Shown piece after piece: positions 1 to 7,932 of a DNA stretch of 64,000 nucleotides. The notes below the pieces were generated by a model, which was not told where the DNA came from, made no database searches, and saw nothing but the letters and a program-made list of their open reading frames with translations. The position numbers and the translations under genes were made by a program. Numbering within the stretch: the stretch's first letter is position 1; each line of letters starts with the position of its first letter. This DNA comes from Prevotella sp. (GTDB lineage: Bacteria; Bacteroidota; Bacteroidia; Bacteroidales; Bacteroidaceae): contig JAFZUS010000018.1 in NCBI GenBank assembly GCA_017618275.1, positions 1 through 64,000 on the forward strand, read 5' to 3'.

Positions 1-62
1 CCCCAGGGTGGGAACGCAGCAAGGGTATTAGGTTGTAGCGGCGCGATGCAGATCGCTTACCC
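1..62 (+). ncRNA. ffs: Signal recognition particle RNA (4.5S/SRP RNA), 3' part
   Basis: The window opens inside the conserved domain IV hairpin of bacterial SRP RNA. The strand CCAGG faces AGCAAGG, and the apical stem GTG-GGAA-CGC carries the GGAA tetraloop that binds Ffh. The 5' half lies outside the window. The 3' end is approximate, just before the tRNA at 67. The RNA is the scaffold of the co-translational membrane-targeting particle. Identification rests on the motif and its secondary structure only. Confidence 0.75.
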
Positions 63-66
63 ACCC

Positions 67-140
67 GCCTCTTTAGCTCAGTTGGCCAGAGCACGTGATT
101 TGTAATCTCGGGGTCGTTGGTTCGAATCCGACAAGAGGCT
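67..140 (+). tRNA. tRNA-Thr (anticodon UGU)
   Basis: A full cloverleaf can be drawn. The acceptor arms are GCCTCTT (67-73) and AAGAGGC (133-139) with discriminator T140. The D-arm contains AGCTCAGTTGG, the anticodon loop is TTTGTAA with anticodon TGT, and the T-arm is GTTGG-TTCGAAT-CCGAC. CCA is not encoded. The anticodon stem has one T-T mismatch. It follows the SRP RNA within a few bases and may be co-transcribed with it. Its complement is read as the last codons of menE. Confidence 0.93.
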
Positions 141-1175
141 CAAAGCCTGCCATCTGGCAGGCTTTCCTGTTTCTGTAAGAGGAATCTGATCCACATGGAG
201 ATAGACACGAGGCTGATGGTACTTTGGCAAGATGCGCTCACACACCTGACGAGCCTCATCAACAGCCCCCTCAGTCAACAACACAACCACCTCACCAAAC
301 TTATCATCCGGACGCTTCGTAATCAGATAGGATTCACGCAAGTGAGGACGCAATTGGCGTTCCAACTCTTCTGCCTGTATCTTGATACCTCCAGAACAAA
401 TCACATTGTCCTTTCTGCCCAAAATACGGAAAGTACCGTCTGCGCGCAACTCTGCGATATCGTTGGTAACGAGCGTTGTGGCACACACCTCTGGGGCATC
501 TATCACCAGACAACCCTCATCAGACAAACTGAGGCGTACGGAGTCAAAGGGCGTATACCACTCAGAAGCCTCAGGGCCATTCAATCGACGGAGTGCGATA
601 TGTGAGAGTGTTTCCGTCATACCGTAGGTGCTCCAAACAGCATTTGGGAAATCCTTCAGCGAAGCAGCAAGTCCCTCGTCAATAGCACCACCTCCGATAA
701 TCAGATGTCTTATTTGCATCAGCCGTTCCCTTTCCTCAGCCACCTGCAAAGAGTTATACACCTGCAACGGCACCATCGCAGCGAAGTCAACACAGGGGGA
801 CTGTCCCTCGTGTGCGAAGCCTGCAACACAGGGGGACTGTCCCTCGTGTGAGTAGCGTAGCGGATTACACAGGGACTGTCCCCTCTGTGTTGCCGCCAGC
901 GGATGTCCCGACGGCTCTTGAACAATCAGCCTCAGTCCTCGCTCCAAAGCCCTGACCACCATCATCTTGCCAGCGATATAGTCGAGCGACATACAGAGCA
1001 GGGCCGAATCGCCTTCCTTCAACCCCAAGAAATCATTAGTACGACGGGCAGAGGCCAACATCCGACGCTTCTCCACCTGCATAGCCTTAGGCTCTCCCGT
1101 GCTCCCACTCGTATGCACGAGCACCGTCTCTGAAGCGTTATTCCACTCTTCGAGGAACTCCTCAACACTCACCAT
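78..1175 (-). CDS. menE: o-Succinylbenzoate-CoA ligase (MenE) with repeat insertion and antisense-tRNA tail
   Basis: AMP-forming ligase of the ANL superfamily that activates o-succinylbenzoate with CoA in menaquinone synthesis. The ATP loop HTSGSTGEPKAM lies at residues 21-32 of 365, and the C-terminal TETGKPAR holds the usual catalytic lysine. The start ATG sits in an 8-bp repeat whose GGTGA units resemble a ribosome site. Two oddities are visible. Residues about 94-129 are encoded by REP-like repeats, giving the motif EGQSPCV twice. After TGKPARW the frame has no early stop, so the last 20 or so residues are the complement of the terminator and tRNA-Thr. It is the last gene of menB-menC-menE. 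The family call is firm; whether the enzyme is active with the insertion is not known. Confidence 0.9.
   Translation of the reverse strand: MVSVEEFLEEWNNASETVLVHTSGSTGEPKAMQVEKRRMLASARRTNDFLGLKEGDSALLCMSLDYIAGKMMVVRALERGLRLIVQEPSGHPLAATQRGQSLCNPLRYSHEGQSPCVAGFAHEGQSPCVDFAAMVPLQVYNSLQVAEERERLMQIRHLIIGGGAIDEGLAASLKDFPNAVWSTYGMTETLSHIALRRLNGPEASEWYTPFDSVRLSLSDEGCLVIDAPEVCATTLVTNDIAELRADGTFRILGRKDNVICSGGIKIQAEELERQLRPHLRESYLITKRPDDKFGEVVVLLTEGAVDEARQVCERILPKYHQPRVYLHVDQIPLTETGKPARWQALSLLSDSNQRPRDYKSRALAN
142..165. terminator. Bidirectional intrinsic terminator hairpin
   Basis: A perfect 10-bp stem (142-151 with 156-165) closes an ATCT loop. It begins with AAA and ends with TTT, so it can work on both strands: after tRNA-Thr on the plus strand and at the end of the men operon on the minus strand. 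On the minus strand it lies inside the menE reading frame and encodes the segment around TGKPAR. Confidence 0.75.
789..890. repeat. Three REP-like palindromic repeats inside menE
   Basis: Three near-identical imperfect palindromes occur at 789-814, 825-850 and 867-890. Each has the form CACAGGG..ACTGTCCC..GTGTG, with spacers of 10 and 16 bases. The first two copies match over 26 bases. They resemble the REP/RAYT class of palindromic repeats, but no RAYT transposase is present in the window. All three are in frame with menE and contain no stop codon. Confidence 0.75.
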
Positions 1176-1240
1176 CTCACCTTCTCACTTTCTCACTCCC
1201 TCACTCTCTCACCTTCTCACTCTCTCACCTTCTCACCTTC
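1169..1240. repeat. 8-bp tandem repeat (9 units) at the menC/menE junction
   Basis: Nine 8-bp units of the form TCACYHYC run without a break. On the minus strand they read as repeated GAAGGTGA or GAGAGTGA. The array holds the menE start codon, all of the 49-base menC-menE spacer and the last menC codons with its TGA stop. Each unit carries a Shine-Dalgarno-like GGTGA or AGTGA. Confidence 0.85.
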
Positions 1241-2250
1241 CTCCAAAGTCTGTCCCCACGAATCTCAAGTCCCATATCGATATTGTCCGTAAAGAGTTGC
1301 CCTGTGCCCAATCCCTGTGGCATACGGATAGCGTCGCCATAGACATCAGCAGCAAACTGGGCAATGGCATTCAGGCCTATATTACTCTCGAGGGCCGAAG
1401 TGATCCACGAACCGATTCCCTGTTCCTTCGCAGCAGATATCCACTCCCTACAGCCCTGCATACCCCCATGCAACGAGGGTTTCAGGATGATGTATCGTGG
1501 TTTGATGACATTCAGCATGTGGCGTTTCATCTCTGGATCATTCACGCCTATCAGTTCTTCGTCGAGAGCGATGGGCAGGGGCGACTCGCGACAGAGTTCT
1601 GCCATATAGGACCATTGTCCTGCCTTGATGGGCTGTTCGATACTATGAATGGCGTATTGCGAAAGGAGTTCGAGTTTATAAAGAGCCTCCTCGAAAGGAA
1701 AAGCCCCATTGGCATCTAAACGCAGTTCTACTTCATGGAACGAGAACCGTTCACGGATGCGCTTCACAAGGTCAAGTTCCTGGTCGAAGTCGATGGCCCC
1801 TATCTTCAGTTTCACACAACGGAAACCCTGCTCCAGTTTCTGTTCCATCCGTTGCAGCATCTCCTCGTAACTGCCCATCCACACAAGGCCATTGATGGGA
1901 ATCCCCACCTCACCACGACTAAAGGCCGTATCAAAGAGCACTCCCCTCTCCTGACTCCTCAAATCCAACAATGCCGTCTCGAGCCCAAACAGCATCGAGG
2001 GATAGTCGCGCAACGCCTCACAGGGGGATTCCTGCCAACGGCAGAACTCCTTGCAAAAACCATCAAGCACCTCCGCATAGTCAGACCTAGCATCACAACT
2101 CAAGTCAGGCAACGGGGCACACTCCCCCACACCCTCGTACTTACCATCCGACAGATGGATCAGCCAGATTTTCCGCTCAGTATACACCCCTCGCGACGTA
2201 CCTGCTGGCTGCTTAAAATGCAGCACCCGCTCCTCAATCCGATATTTCAT
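1225..2250 (-). CDS. menC: o-Succinylbenzoate synthase (MenC)
   Basis: Enolase-superfamily enzyme that dehydrates SHCHC to o-succinylbenzoate in menaquinone synthesis. The 341 residues have the normal family length. The N-terminal capping domain (1-110) contains [11 protein letters not shown]. The barrel carries the catalytic lysines in KLK (about 147-149), metal ligands in RLDANG (about 178), SIEQP (about 203) and ALDEE (about 228), and a second Lys in ILKPS (about 256). Its ATG overlaps the menB stop as ATGA, indicating translational coupling. The last codons and the stop lie in the 8-bp tandem repeat shared with menE, so repeat slippage could alter the very C-terminus. Confidence 0.93.
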   Translation of the reverse strand: MKYRIEERVLHFKQPAGTSRGVYTERKIWLIHLSDGKYEGVGECAPLPDLSCDARSDYAEVLDGFCKEFCRWQESPCEALRDYPSMLFGLETALLDLRSQERGVLFDTAFSRGEVGIPINGLVWMGSYEEMLQRMEQKLEQGFRCVKLKIGAIDFDQELDLVKRIRERFSFHEVELRLDANGAFPFEEALYKLELLSQYAIHSIEQPIKAGQWSYMAELCRESPLPIALDEELIGVNDPEMKRHMLNVIKPRYIILKPSLHGGMQGCREWISAAKEQGIGSWITSALESNIGLNAIAQFAADVYGDAIRMPQGLGTGQLFTDNIDMGLEIRGDRLWRKVRR

Positions 2251-3104
2251 GGGAGTTTAGGATATTTCTTGAAGTCAGGCTTGCGCTTCTCAAGGAAGGC
2301 CTTACCACCCTCCTGCGCCTCATCGAGGAAGTAGTAGAGCATCGTACAGTCGCCAGCCAGTTCCTGAATACCTGCCTGTCCGTCGAGTTCAGCATTCAGG
2401 CCTGCCTTGATCATCCTTAATGCCAACGGCGAACGCTCCATCATCGTCTCTGCCCACTCCACGCACTCGTCTTCGAGCCGTTCGATAGGCACCACCTTGT
2501 TCACCATCCCCATGCGCTCAGCCTCAGCAGCCGTATATTGGCGACAGAGGAACCAGATCTCGCGAGCCTTCTTCTGCCCCACGATACGGGCCAGATACGA
2601 CGAGCCGAAGCCTGCATCAAACGAGCCCACTTTGGGACCTGTCTGTCCGAAGATGGCATTCTCTGAGGCAATCGTCAGGTCGCACACCAGATGCAGCACA
2701 TGCCCCCCTCCGATGGCATAGCCGTTCACCATCGCAATCACAGGCTTGGGCAACCTGCGAATCTGCATCTGCACATCGAGCACAGAGAGACGAGGCACAC
2801 CCTCGTCGTCCACATACCCCCCACGACCTTTCACATGCATGTCGCCACCAGAGCAGAAGGCATGCTTCACGTCGCTCAGGCTCTTGCCCTCAGGCACCTC
2901 ACTCATGGCACCAGTCAACAGCACCACGCTGATGTCCTGCATCTCGCGACACATCGAAAAGGCCTGACTCAACTCATAAGTCGTCTTTGGCGTGAAGGCG
3001 TTGCGATAGTGTGGCCTATTGATCGTAATCTTCGCAATACCATTAAATTCCTCGAAGAGTATCTCCTCGAACTCACGGATGGTCTTCCATTGTCTCTTTT
3101 CCAT
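2247..3104 (-). CDS. menB: 1,4-Dihydroxy-2-naphthoyl-CoA synthase (MenB)
   Basis: Crotonase-fold enzyme that closes the naphthoquinone ring of o-succinylbenzoyl-CoA. The oxyanion-hole segment FCSGGD lies at about 83-88, followed by [11 protein letters not shown] and the MenB-typical [14 protein letters not shown]. The C-terminal [13 protein letters not shown] is typical of MenB. The frame stays open about 70 codons upstream. The ATG at 3104 was chosen because it has AAGGA before it, gives 285 residues, and the upstream stretch looks noncoding. It is the first gene of menB-menC-menE and overlaps menC by 4 bases. menF and menD lie 6.5 kb away rather than adjacent. Confidence 0.93.
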   Translation of the reverse strand: MEKRQWKTIREFEEILFEEFNGIAKITINRPHYRNAFTPKTTYELSQAFSMCREMQDISVVLLTGAMSEVPEGKSLSDVKHAFCSGGDMHVKGRGGYVDDEGVPRLSVLDVQMQIRRLPKPVIAMVNGYAIGGGHVLHLVCDLTIASENAIFGQTGPKVGSFDAGFGSSYLARIVGQKKAREIWFLCRQYTAAEAERMGMVNKVVPIERLEDECVEWAETMMERSPLALRMIKAGLNAELDGQAGIQELAGDCTMLYYFLDEAQEGGKAFLEKRKPDFKKYPKLP

Positions 3105-3133
3105 ATCCTTACTTATCTTTGATAATTTGCCCG

Positions 3134-3191
3134 CAAATTTACGAAAAATAATCAAGACTCCACGCTGAATCAGGAAAAAAGTGTATCTTTG
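3134..3191. promoter_or_regulatory. Divergent -7 elements for menB and the 3219 gene
   Basis: On the minus strand TAAATTTG (3134-3141) fits the Bacteroidetes TAnnTTTG element upstream of menB. On the plus strand TATCTTTG (3184-3191) lies 28 bases before the ATG at 3219. No convincing -33 TTTG was found for either at the usual spacing. Confidence 0.5.
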
Positions 3192-3218
3192 TACCCTGAA
3201 AGTAAACGATATCGTAAG

Positions 3219-3656
3219 ATGGAAGAAAAAAAGCTTGTTTTCGAAGATGCCCCTTGGGAGTATTCGCTGTGTTTTAACAGCGAGTGTAAGAAATGCGACC
3301 TGTGTATGCACTACCTCTTAGGACAGTTGGTGCCTGAAGATCGTCTGACTGGTCGGGCCGTCTATCCCTCTGCCTGGAAAGACGGCGACTGTCGTTGCTT
3401 CCGTGAAAAGAAGATTGTGAAGTTTGCCTGGGGATTCAACAATCTGTATACCGGCCTGACAAGAGGTCAGGCCTCTGACATCCGAAGCAGTCTACGAGCC
3501 TATCTGGGTAGCGGTATGAGCGCCTACTACCGTTATCATCATGGCGAGAGGAAGCTGACTCCCCAGCAACAGCAGGAGATTCTCGAAATAGTAAAGCGCT
3601 TCAGCCCCAAAGAAGACGCCACTTTCGACCACTACGAACTCGCTTGGGACTTTTAG
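3219..3656 (+). CDS. Small cysteine-rich protein, DUF6078-like
   Basis: A 145-residue cytosolic-looking protein with no signal peptide or membrane segment. Cys residues cluster near the N-terminus ([15 protein letters not shown]) and a DGDCRCF follows, which suggests metal binding. The C-terminal half holds [30 protein letters not shown] recall this pattern from the Bacteroidetes family DUF6078, but this is memory and not a search. The start at 3219 was preferred over an upstream in-frame ATG because the latter overlaps the -7 promoter element. It is divergent from menB and has no clear operon partner. Function unknown. Confidence 0.7.
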   Translation: MEEKKLVFEDAPWEYSLCFNSECKKCDLCMHYLLGQLVPEDRLTGRAVYPSAWKDGDCRCFREKKIVKFAWGFNNLYTGLTRGQASDIRSSLRAYLGSGMSAYYRYHHGERKLTPQQQQEILEIVKRFSPKEDATFDHYELAWDF

Positions 3657-3712
3657 GTAAAAAACGTCTGCTTTTTAGGCACACCAAAAAACGTCAAATT
3701 ACACAATTTTTG

Positions 3713-3802
3713 TTCCCACCTATGGGAAAAATATTTCCCACCAGAGGGAAAAGTTTTTCCCACGAGTGGGAATAAAATGGGAATCTTAGCAAGGGAAGAT
3801 TC
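3713..3802. repeat. Run of four short hairpins
   Basis: This is part of the 355-base gap between the 3219 gene and the secreted protein. Three consecutive hairpins share the TTCCCA/TGGGAA stem: 3713-3728, 3734-3751 and 3757-3772. A GAATCTT/AAGATTC hairpin follows (3781-3802). They may end transcription of the gene upstream or may be repeats; no function can be assigned. Confidence 0.6.
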
Positions 3803-3885
3803 GATTAATTACTGTATTTTTGTGACAGTTGACAAATGACAGTTTATTTTTGGTGCCAAGTTGTAAACCCTTAGGGTTGAACGGC

Positions 3886-3946
3886 TGAACCCTAAGGCTT
3901 CAAGCCCTCAACCCTAACCCTTCAGCCCTCGAAGCCTTAGGGTTCA
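3886..3946. repeat. Perfect 16-bp inverted repeat with 29-base spacer
   Basis: The arm 3886-3901 (TGAACCCTAAGGCTTC) is exactly complementary to 3931-3946. The spacer is rich in CCCTAA and CCCTTC, and a smaller AACCC-TTA-GGGTT hairpin precedes it at 3866-3878. There is no flanking U-tract, so it is not a standard terminator. Confidence 0.75.
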
Positions 3947-3966
3947 TTCAACGATAACATAAACCA

Positions 3967-4000
3967 GTAGTGGCCCCCTATAAAAATAAGGAGCCACTAC
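3967..4000 (-). terminator. Hairpin after the secreted FISUMP gene
   Basis: An 8-bp stem pairs GTAGTGGC (3967-3974) with GCCACTAC (3993-4000), 11 bases beyond the stop codon of the minus-strand gene. The U-tract is poor, so termination is a guess. Confidence 0.4.
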
Positions 4001-4011
4001 ATTACAATAAT

Positions 4012-6879
4012 TCACTTCATCACAACTTTCTTTGTCTTTCCGTCCTTCGTACGGATGATATTCAAGCCCTTCTTCACTTGTTGTAATCTTTTTCCCTGCA
4101 AGTCAAAGATTCGTTCTATTTCATTTGTACTGTTCAGAGTTACATTGTTTATCCCATTCGAATCAATGTTCGTAACAGGTCGAACTGAATATCCTTGGTA
4201 TTTGACATTTCTCCAAGAGGTACTCCAAGAATCAGCATCAAAATAGAATAGTATAAAACGTTCATTGGATTCTATTTGATTGGTCATATAATACCCCAAT
4301 TCATTAGAATATTCATTATACCAATAAACAAATCCAGCAGCAGGGAGAAATATAGAATTACCATTAGCACCAGTAAACTTTCTTCCAGAAACACCGTTTA
4401 TTACCTCCCACGTAGAAATACAATAATTACATAACTCTATAAAATCATTGGGGGTTGGGGTATGCCATTGTTCCCCCCAATTTTGAGTAGCCGCATCATC
4501 TTCTGATTCTAGTTCAGTCCTATTGTCTGGAATGAAGCCACTAATGGTGTACTTTGTGTATTCGCCTGTAGTTTGATTCAACCATATATAACTATCTTCC
4601 ATATATGTGCTCTTTTCTGTTGTTTCACCATAGGCATATCGAGTCCCAAAATCAGATTGATTTTTAGCACCAACATTTGTCTTTGCCCATAAATTGCCAC
4701 TGGGAAGAGCGAGGTCAACGTATTCATGTATTTCATCTCCAGTTTCTGGATTATTACCTTTTTTCGTTGCCACAGGTCGGATAGGCATTGTCGTAAGAGA
4801 ATAATTGTATGTAGAGTATGTATTCACACCGTTATCCGAAGATCCACTAAGTGAGCCCGCAAACCCTGATTCATATTCTGCATTACTCCAATAATATATG
4901 CTATGTCCTTCCATTTGGGAACTTCCCATAATTTTGAATCCTGCAGCTGGCAAAAATATGGAATTACCATTGACACCTGTAACAAAACAACCATAAACAG
5001 AATTACTGTAACCCCATGATAAAGTACATTGATTACATAATTCTATTATGTCGTTTTGTGTGGGTGTAGACCATTCTTCACCCCATACGCTTTGGACAAT
5101 ATTTCTTGCTGACCATTCTACATAGGCTCCATATTCTCTTTCAGTACTTGCACCATAATTGGTCTTAGCCCAAAGCCTTCCGGAAGGAAGACCAAGGTCA
5201 ACATATTCATGACCATTAATCATGTTTTGTATTTCTGTAGGTTCCGCATAATCCCCAAATGATGGAAAACTATCGTTAGTCCATTTCCTAAAACCGCCTT
5301 CATTGTTATGGTCTGAAACCCAGGTATTAAGTTGCACATACAATTTTTTACCGCTTGTTGTGATGCCATACAGGTCAAATGAATCTGTACCAAAGCAGTC
5401 ACCCCAATTTAGACTGCCACAATAGTTGAGTTCACCATTCATAACATCTCCATATTTAATGAAATAGCAATAATGGATAGAACCCGTTGTGTGGTTATAT
5501 CCGACAATACCACCTGTAGTACTCTTTTCAAAGATTTTTGCATTAATGGTGCCATAAAAATAGCAATTCTCCATTTTTCCGCAATTGTAACCAACTAATC
5601 CACCTACAGAGCCATAGATTTCATATTTTGTATGCTGCATAGAACTAAAGCAGTTTCGGATAATCGTTCCTTCACTACTATATCCTACCAGCGCACCTAC
5701 ACAGTCGTTTCCAAAAGTGGAGCCTCGTGTAAAACAATTAGTGATAATCGAATGTTGACTATATCCTGCTATGCCACCAATGTTACTCCCTCCTCTGATG
5801 TCAGCCTCTTCAATGCCAACATCATTTATGTCTGCATTTTCAATATATCCAAAAAGGCCTAAGTTTGAGTCAGCATTTACTGAAATTCCTTTTATTACAA
5901 AACCCTTACCGTTAAAATTGCCAGAAAAAGGGCAGTTTTGATTACCTATGGGTTCAAAAATTTCTCCTGTCATGTCTACATTGTCACTCAACTCAAAATA
6001 CGTATTTGCATAAGAGTTGCCTGCATTTACAAGTTTGGCCAATTCCTTCAGGTTTGATGGTGTCTTTATCAGATAAGGAGAGTTTTCTGTTCCTTCACCT
6101 TCAAAGCCTGCTTTACTATCATTCCCATATTCATTTGCAGGGACTCCATTGATAAAAACTTCGGCAACAAATTCCTCTTTATAATTAAAATATTCTGAAC
6201 GACTTTGATCATAATAGACCTCAAGATATACGGTTTTTCCATAAGCAACTAAGGCTTTACATTCTTGGTTCTGGCTTATCAAAGAACCACCTCCAACCAT
6301 CTCTGTACCGCTGAAGGTTGCCCATTTATAGCCAAAAGGAGACTCTCTCGAACCAAAATAATGAATTCTGAAAGTCACATAGTCACCCCATTTCAAATTA
6401 CTATTGGTGTATTTGAAGTAATCCACATCAGAGATGTTGTACAATCCAAAACGAATTTTATTAAAGACATCGTTTGCTGTATCCAATGTGTTGTTCGACT
6501 CTTTTTCCAAGCGTTCAGAAACCACTTTAATATACAGCCACTTTTCAGCACCACTTTTTCTCTGAACCCAGCCCGTTGGATGAACAGCATATGAGCCTGG
6601 AATAAGACCTGTGATAACACCCTTTTCATCGATAGAGTAACCTGTAGGTGGATTTACAACATGTTGACCACCTTCGAAATCAACATGCACCCACGAATCT
6701 GAATAGGCACTCGTAAACGCAAGGCTGTTATTTGAGCAGTTGAATTTCAACTGATACGGTTCTCCAACCACCACTTCAACTTTGTTATTAGGTTCAAGCC
6801 ATTCAAAATCATTGATAAGATCCAATGCGAACGTACTTATAGGTGCCAACAATGCAACTAATGTTAAAAGTTTTTTCAT
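4012..6879 (-). CDS. Secreted multidomain protein with GLUG repeats and two FISUMP domains
   Basis: A 955-residue exported protein. It has a Sec signal peptide (MKKLLTLVALLAPISTFA), an Ig/putative-Ig-like N-terminal region, and a GLUG-type repeat region at about 280-480 (GLFGYIENAD, IGGIAGYS, VGALVGYSS, VGGLVGYN). Two FISUMP domains start near 555 (HEYVDLGLPSGRLWAKTN) and 718 (HEYVDLALPSGNLWAKTN). The end, IFDLQGKRLQ through KKVVMK, resembles Bacteroidetes type IX secretion C-terminal signals. The function is probably surface adhesion or substrate binding, which is inference. Base composition is more AT-rich than the flanking housekeeping genes. It has no operon partner. A structured RNA candidate lies 77 bases upstream of its ATG. 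Confidence 0.82.
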   Translation of the reverse strand: MKKLLTLVALLAPISTFALDLINDFEWLEPNNKVEVVVGEPYQLKFNCSNNSLAFTSAYSDSWVHVDFEGGQHVVNPPTGYSIDEKGVITGLIPGSYAVHPTGWVQRKSGAEKWLYIKVVSERLEKESNNTLDTANDVFNKIRFGLYNISDVDYFKYTNSNLKWGDYVTFRIHYFGSRESPFGYKWATFSGTEMVGGGSLISQNQECKALVAYGKTVYLEVYYDQSRSEYFNYKEEFVAEVFINGVPANEYGNDSKAGFEGEGTENSPYLIKTPSNLKELAKLVNAGNSYANTYFELSDNVDMTGEIFEPIGNQNCPFSGNFNGKGFVIKGISVNADSNLGLFGYIENADINDVGIEEADIRGGSNIGGIAGYSQHSIITNCFTRGSTFGNDCVGALVGYSSEGTIIRNCFSSMQHTKYEIYGSVGGLVGYNCGKMENCYFYGTINAKIFEKSTTGGIVGYNHTTGSIHYCYFIKYGDVMNGELNYCGSLNWGDCFGTDSFDLYGITTSGKKLYVQLNTWVSDHNNEGGFRKWTNDSFPSFGDYAEPTEIQNMINGHEYVDLGLPSGRLWAKTNYGASTEREYGAYVEWSARNIVQSVWGEEWSTPTQNDIIELCNQCTLSWGYSNSVYGCFVTGVNGNSIFLPAAGFKIMGSSQMEGHSIYYWSNAEYESGFAGSLSGSSDNGVNTYSTYNYSLTTMPIRPVATKKGNNPETGDEIHEYVDLALPSGNLWAKTNVGAKNQSDFGTRYAYGETTEKSTYMEDSYIWLNQTTGEYTKYTISGFIPDNRTELESEDDAATQNWGEQWHTPTPNDFIELCNYCISTWEVINGVSGRKFTGANGNSIFLPAAGFVYWYNEYSNELGYYMTNQIESNERFILFYFDADSWSTSWRNVKYQGYSVRPVTNIDSNGINNVTLNSTNEIERIFDLQGKRLQQVKKGLNIIRTKDGKTKKVVMK

Positions 6880-6955
6880 AATAAATCGTTTTATGATAAT
6901 TAGTTATTTTATTTCTTTTGTTCACAGAAAAACGTGAGCAATTTACTTCGCTTAC

Positions 6956-7071
6956 GTTATCTAGGTATCGGCAAACACCCAACTCACTTCAACGAGTAAT
7001 GCTCACGCCCTCAGGCGCGAACCATCTACTTACTCTTGTGAGTTTTTGAAATTTTGCCGATTTCAGATAAC
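6956..7071 (-). ncRNA. Nested-stem structured RNA candidate
   Basis: Five stems nest in order: 6956-6962 with 7065-7071, 6967-6975 with 7053-7061 (9 bp), 6981-6987 with 7038-7044, 6994-6999 with 7030-7035, and an apical CGCGCC-TGAG-GGCGTG hairpin at 7004-7019. The first four stems are perfect. In the apical stem one pair is G-U if the minus strand is transcribed but A-C on the plus strand, which favours minus-strand RNA. It lies between hepT and the secreted-protein gene, so it could be a 3' UTR of one or a leader of the other. The family is not recognised. Confidence 0.5.
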
Positions 7072-7153
7072 AAGATTCAGCGGACGCTTCAACGTATATT
7101 TCTGTTTATTCTATCTCAGCCCATAGGCATTTGCAGTTTTGAGGGTTCAACAA

Positions 7154-7561
7154 TTATTCTTCAAACGGGACAATCTCATAAAGATGTTCTATGAAATAGT
7201 CTACAGCATCTCGTAGAGGCGACAAGTCGTTCTTAATCACGTCCCACACAAAATCACTATTGATGTCAAAATAGCCATGAGCGATACGATCACGCATTCC
7301 TTTCACGGCCTTCCAAGGTATTTCTGGACGAGAAGGCAAAAGCAATCCTTTTGTCCGATCATCGATTTGCTTAAAGCCCTCGCCAATTGCTTCTATCAAC
7401 ATACAATCAGCAGCAAGCGTCTTTACACCTTCAGGTGTCGTATGAAAATCCTTAACATCAGTCAAAGACTCATTCCACAACTCCAAGTTATGGATTGAAT
7501 CGCGAATCTGCTTAAGCGTTTCCTCTACGATTTTATGCTGCTGAAAGGATATCGATTCCAT
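7154..7561 (-). CDS. hepT: HepT-like HEPN ribonuclease toxin
   Basis: A 135-residue all-helical HEPN-domain protein (DUF86/HepT type). The active-site motif R-x4-H-x-Y is present as RDRIAHGY at about residue 89. In characterised pairs HepT is an RNase whose tyrosine is AMPylated by MntA. Its start lies 29 bases inside the end of the mntA-like gene, so translation is probably coupled. The order antitoxin then toxin is typical. No other toxin-antitoxin or defence gene adjoins it. Confidence 0.82.
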   Translation of the reverse strand: MESISFQQHKIVEETLKQIRDSIHNLELWNESLTDVKDFHTTPEGVKTLAADCMLIEAIGEGFKQIDDRTKGLLLPSRPEIPWKAVKGMRDRIAHGYFDINSDFVWDVIKNDLSPLRDAVDYFIEHLYEIVPFEE

Positions 7562-7835
7562 CTTGTTCTATCTGTTGCATAAAGAACGGTCTCATATTCG
7601 AATGATAATTGACCAAGTCGACACTACAACCCAATATTTCCTCCAAGTATTGTGCTGCCTCGATGTAAGTAAAGAACTTCGGAGGCATGGTGACGAAAAG
7701 GTCAATATCGCTGCCTTCGTGATGGTCGCCACGAGCCACAGAACCAAAAAGACGCATCGAAGTGATGCCAAAACGTTCTTGCAATTCTGGCAAATGCTCC
7801 TTAAGTATCTCTATGTATTCCTGCGAAGTCTTCAT
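7533..7835 (-). CDS. mntA: MntA-like nucleotidyltransferase antitoxin
   Basis: A 100-residue minimal nucleotidyltransferase. The signature GSVARGDHHEGSDIDLFV (GS-x10-DxD) is intact and suggests AMP transfer to the partner HepT toxin. The frame extends upstream to 7859, but that start would lie inside the -7 promoter element (7857-7864), so the ATG at 7835 (MKTSQEY) is preferred. It overlaps hepT by 29 bases and is divergent from the uridine-kinase-like gene. Confidence 0.82.
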   Translation of the reverse strand: MKTSQEYIEILKEHLPELQERFGITSMRLFGSVARGDHHEGSDIDLFVTMPPKFFTYIEAAQYLEEILGCSVDLVNYHSNMRPFFMQQIEQDGIDILSAA

Positions 7836-7856
7836 TCGAGTCGTTCTTTTCGTTTG

Positions 7857-7888
7857 CAAATATAGACAAAAAAAGGTAAAAGTGCAAA
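7857..7888 (-). promoter_or_regulatory. Promoter of the mntA-hepT pair
   Basis: On the minus strand TTTG (7885-7888), a 20-base spacer and TATATTTG (7857-7864) match the Bacteroidetes -33/-7 pattern. The expected start of transcription lies near 7850, which supports the ATG at 7835. Confidence 0.6.
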
Positions 7889-7906
7889 TCTTTCACCATT
7901 TTTTCG

Positions 7907-7914
7907 TAACTTTG
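7907..7914 (+). promoter_or_regulatory. -7 element of the uridine-kinase-like gene
   Basis: TAACTTTG matches TAnnTTTG and lies 18 bases before the ATG at 7933. No clear -33 element is visible. Confidence 0.5.
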
Positions 7915-7932
7915 CAGCAAAATTCTACAAAT

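Noticed and set aside
2029..2048. Possible extra copy of the menE palindrome in menC (CACAGGGGGATTCC)
   Set aside because: Only the left half matches; there is no palindrome, and the MenC residues there look normal.
3105..3311. N-terminal extension of menB by 69 codons
   Set aside because: The open frame crosses the intergenic region with both divergent -7 elements, and the extra sequence is unlike MenB.
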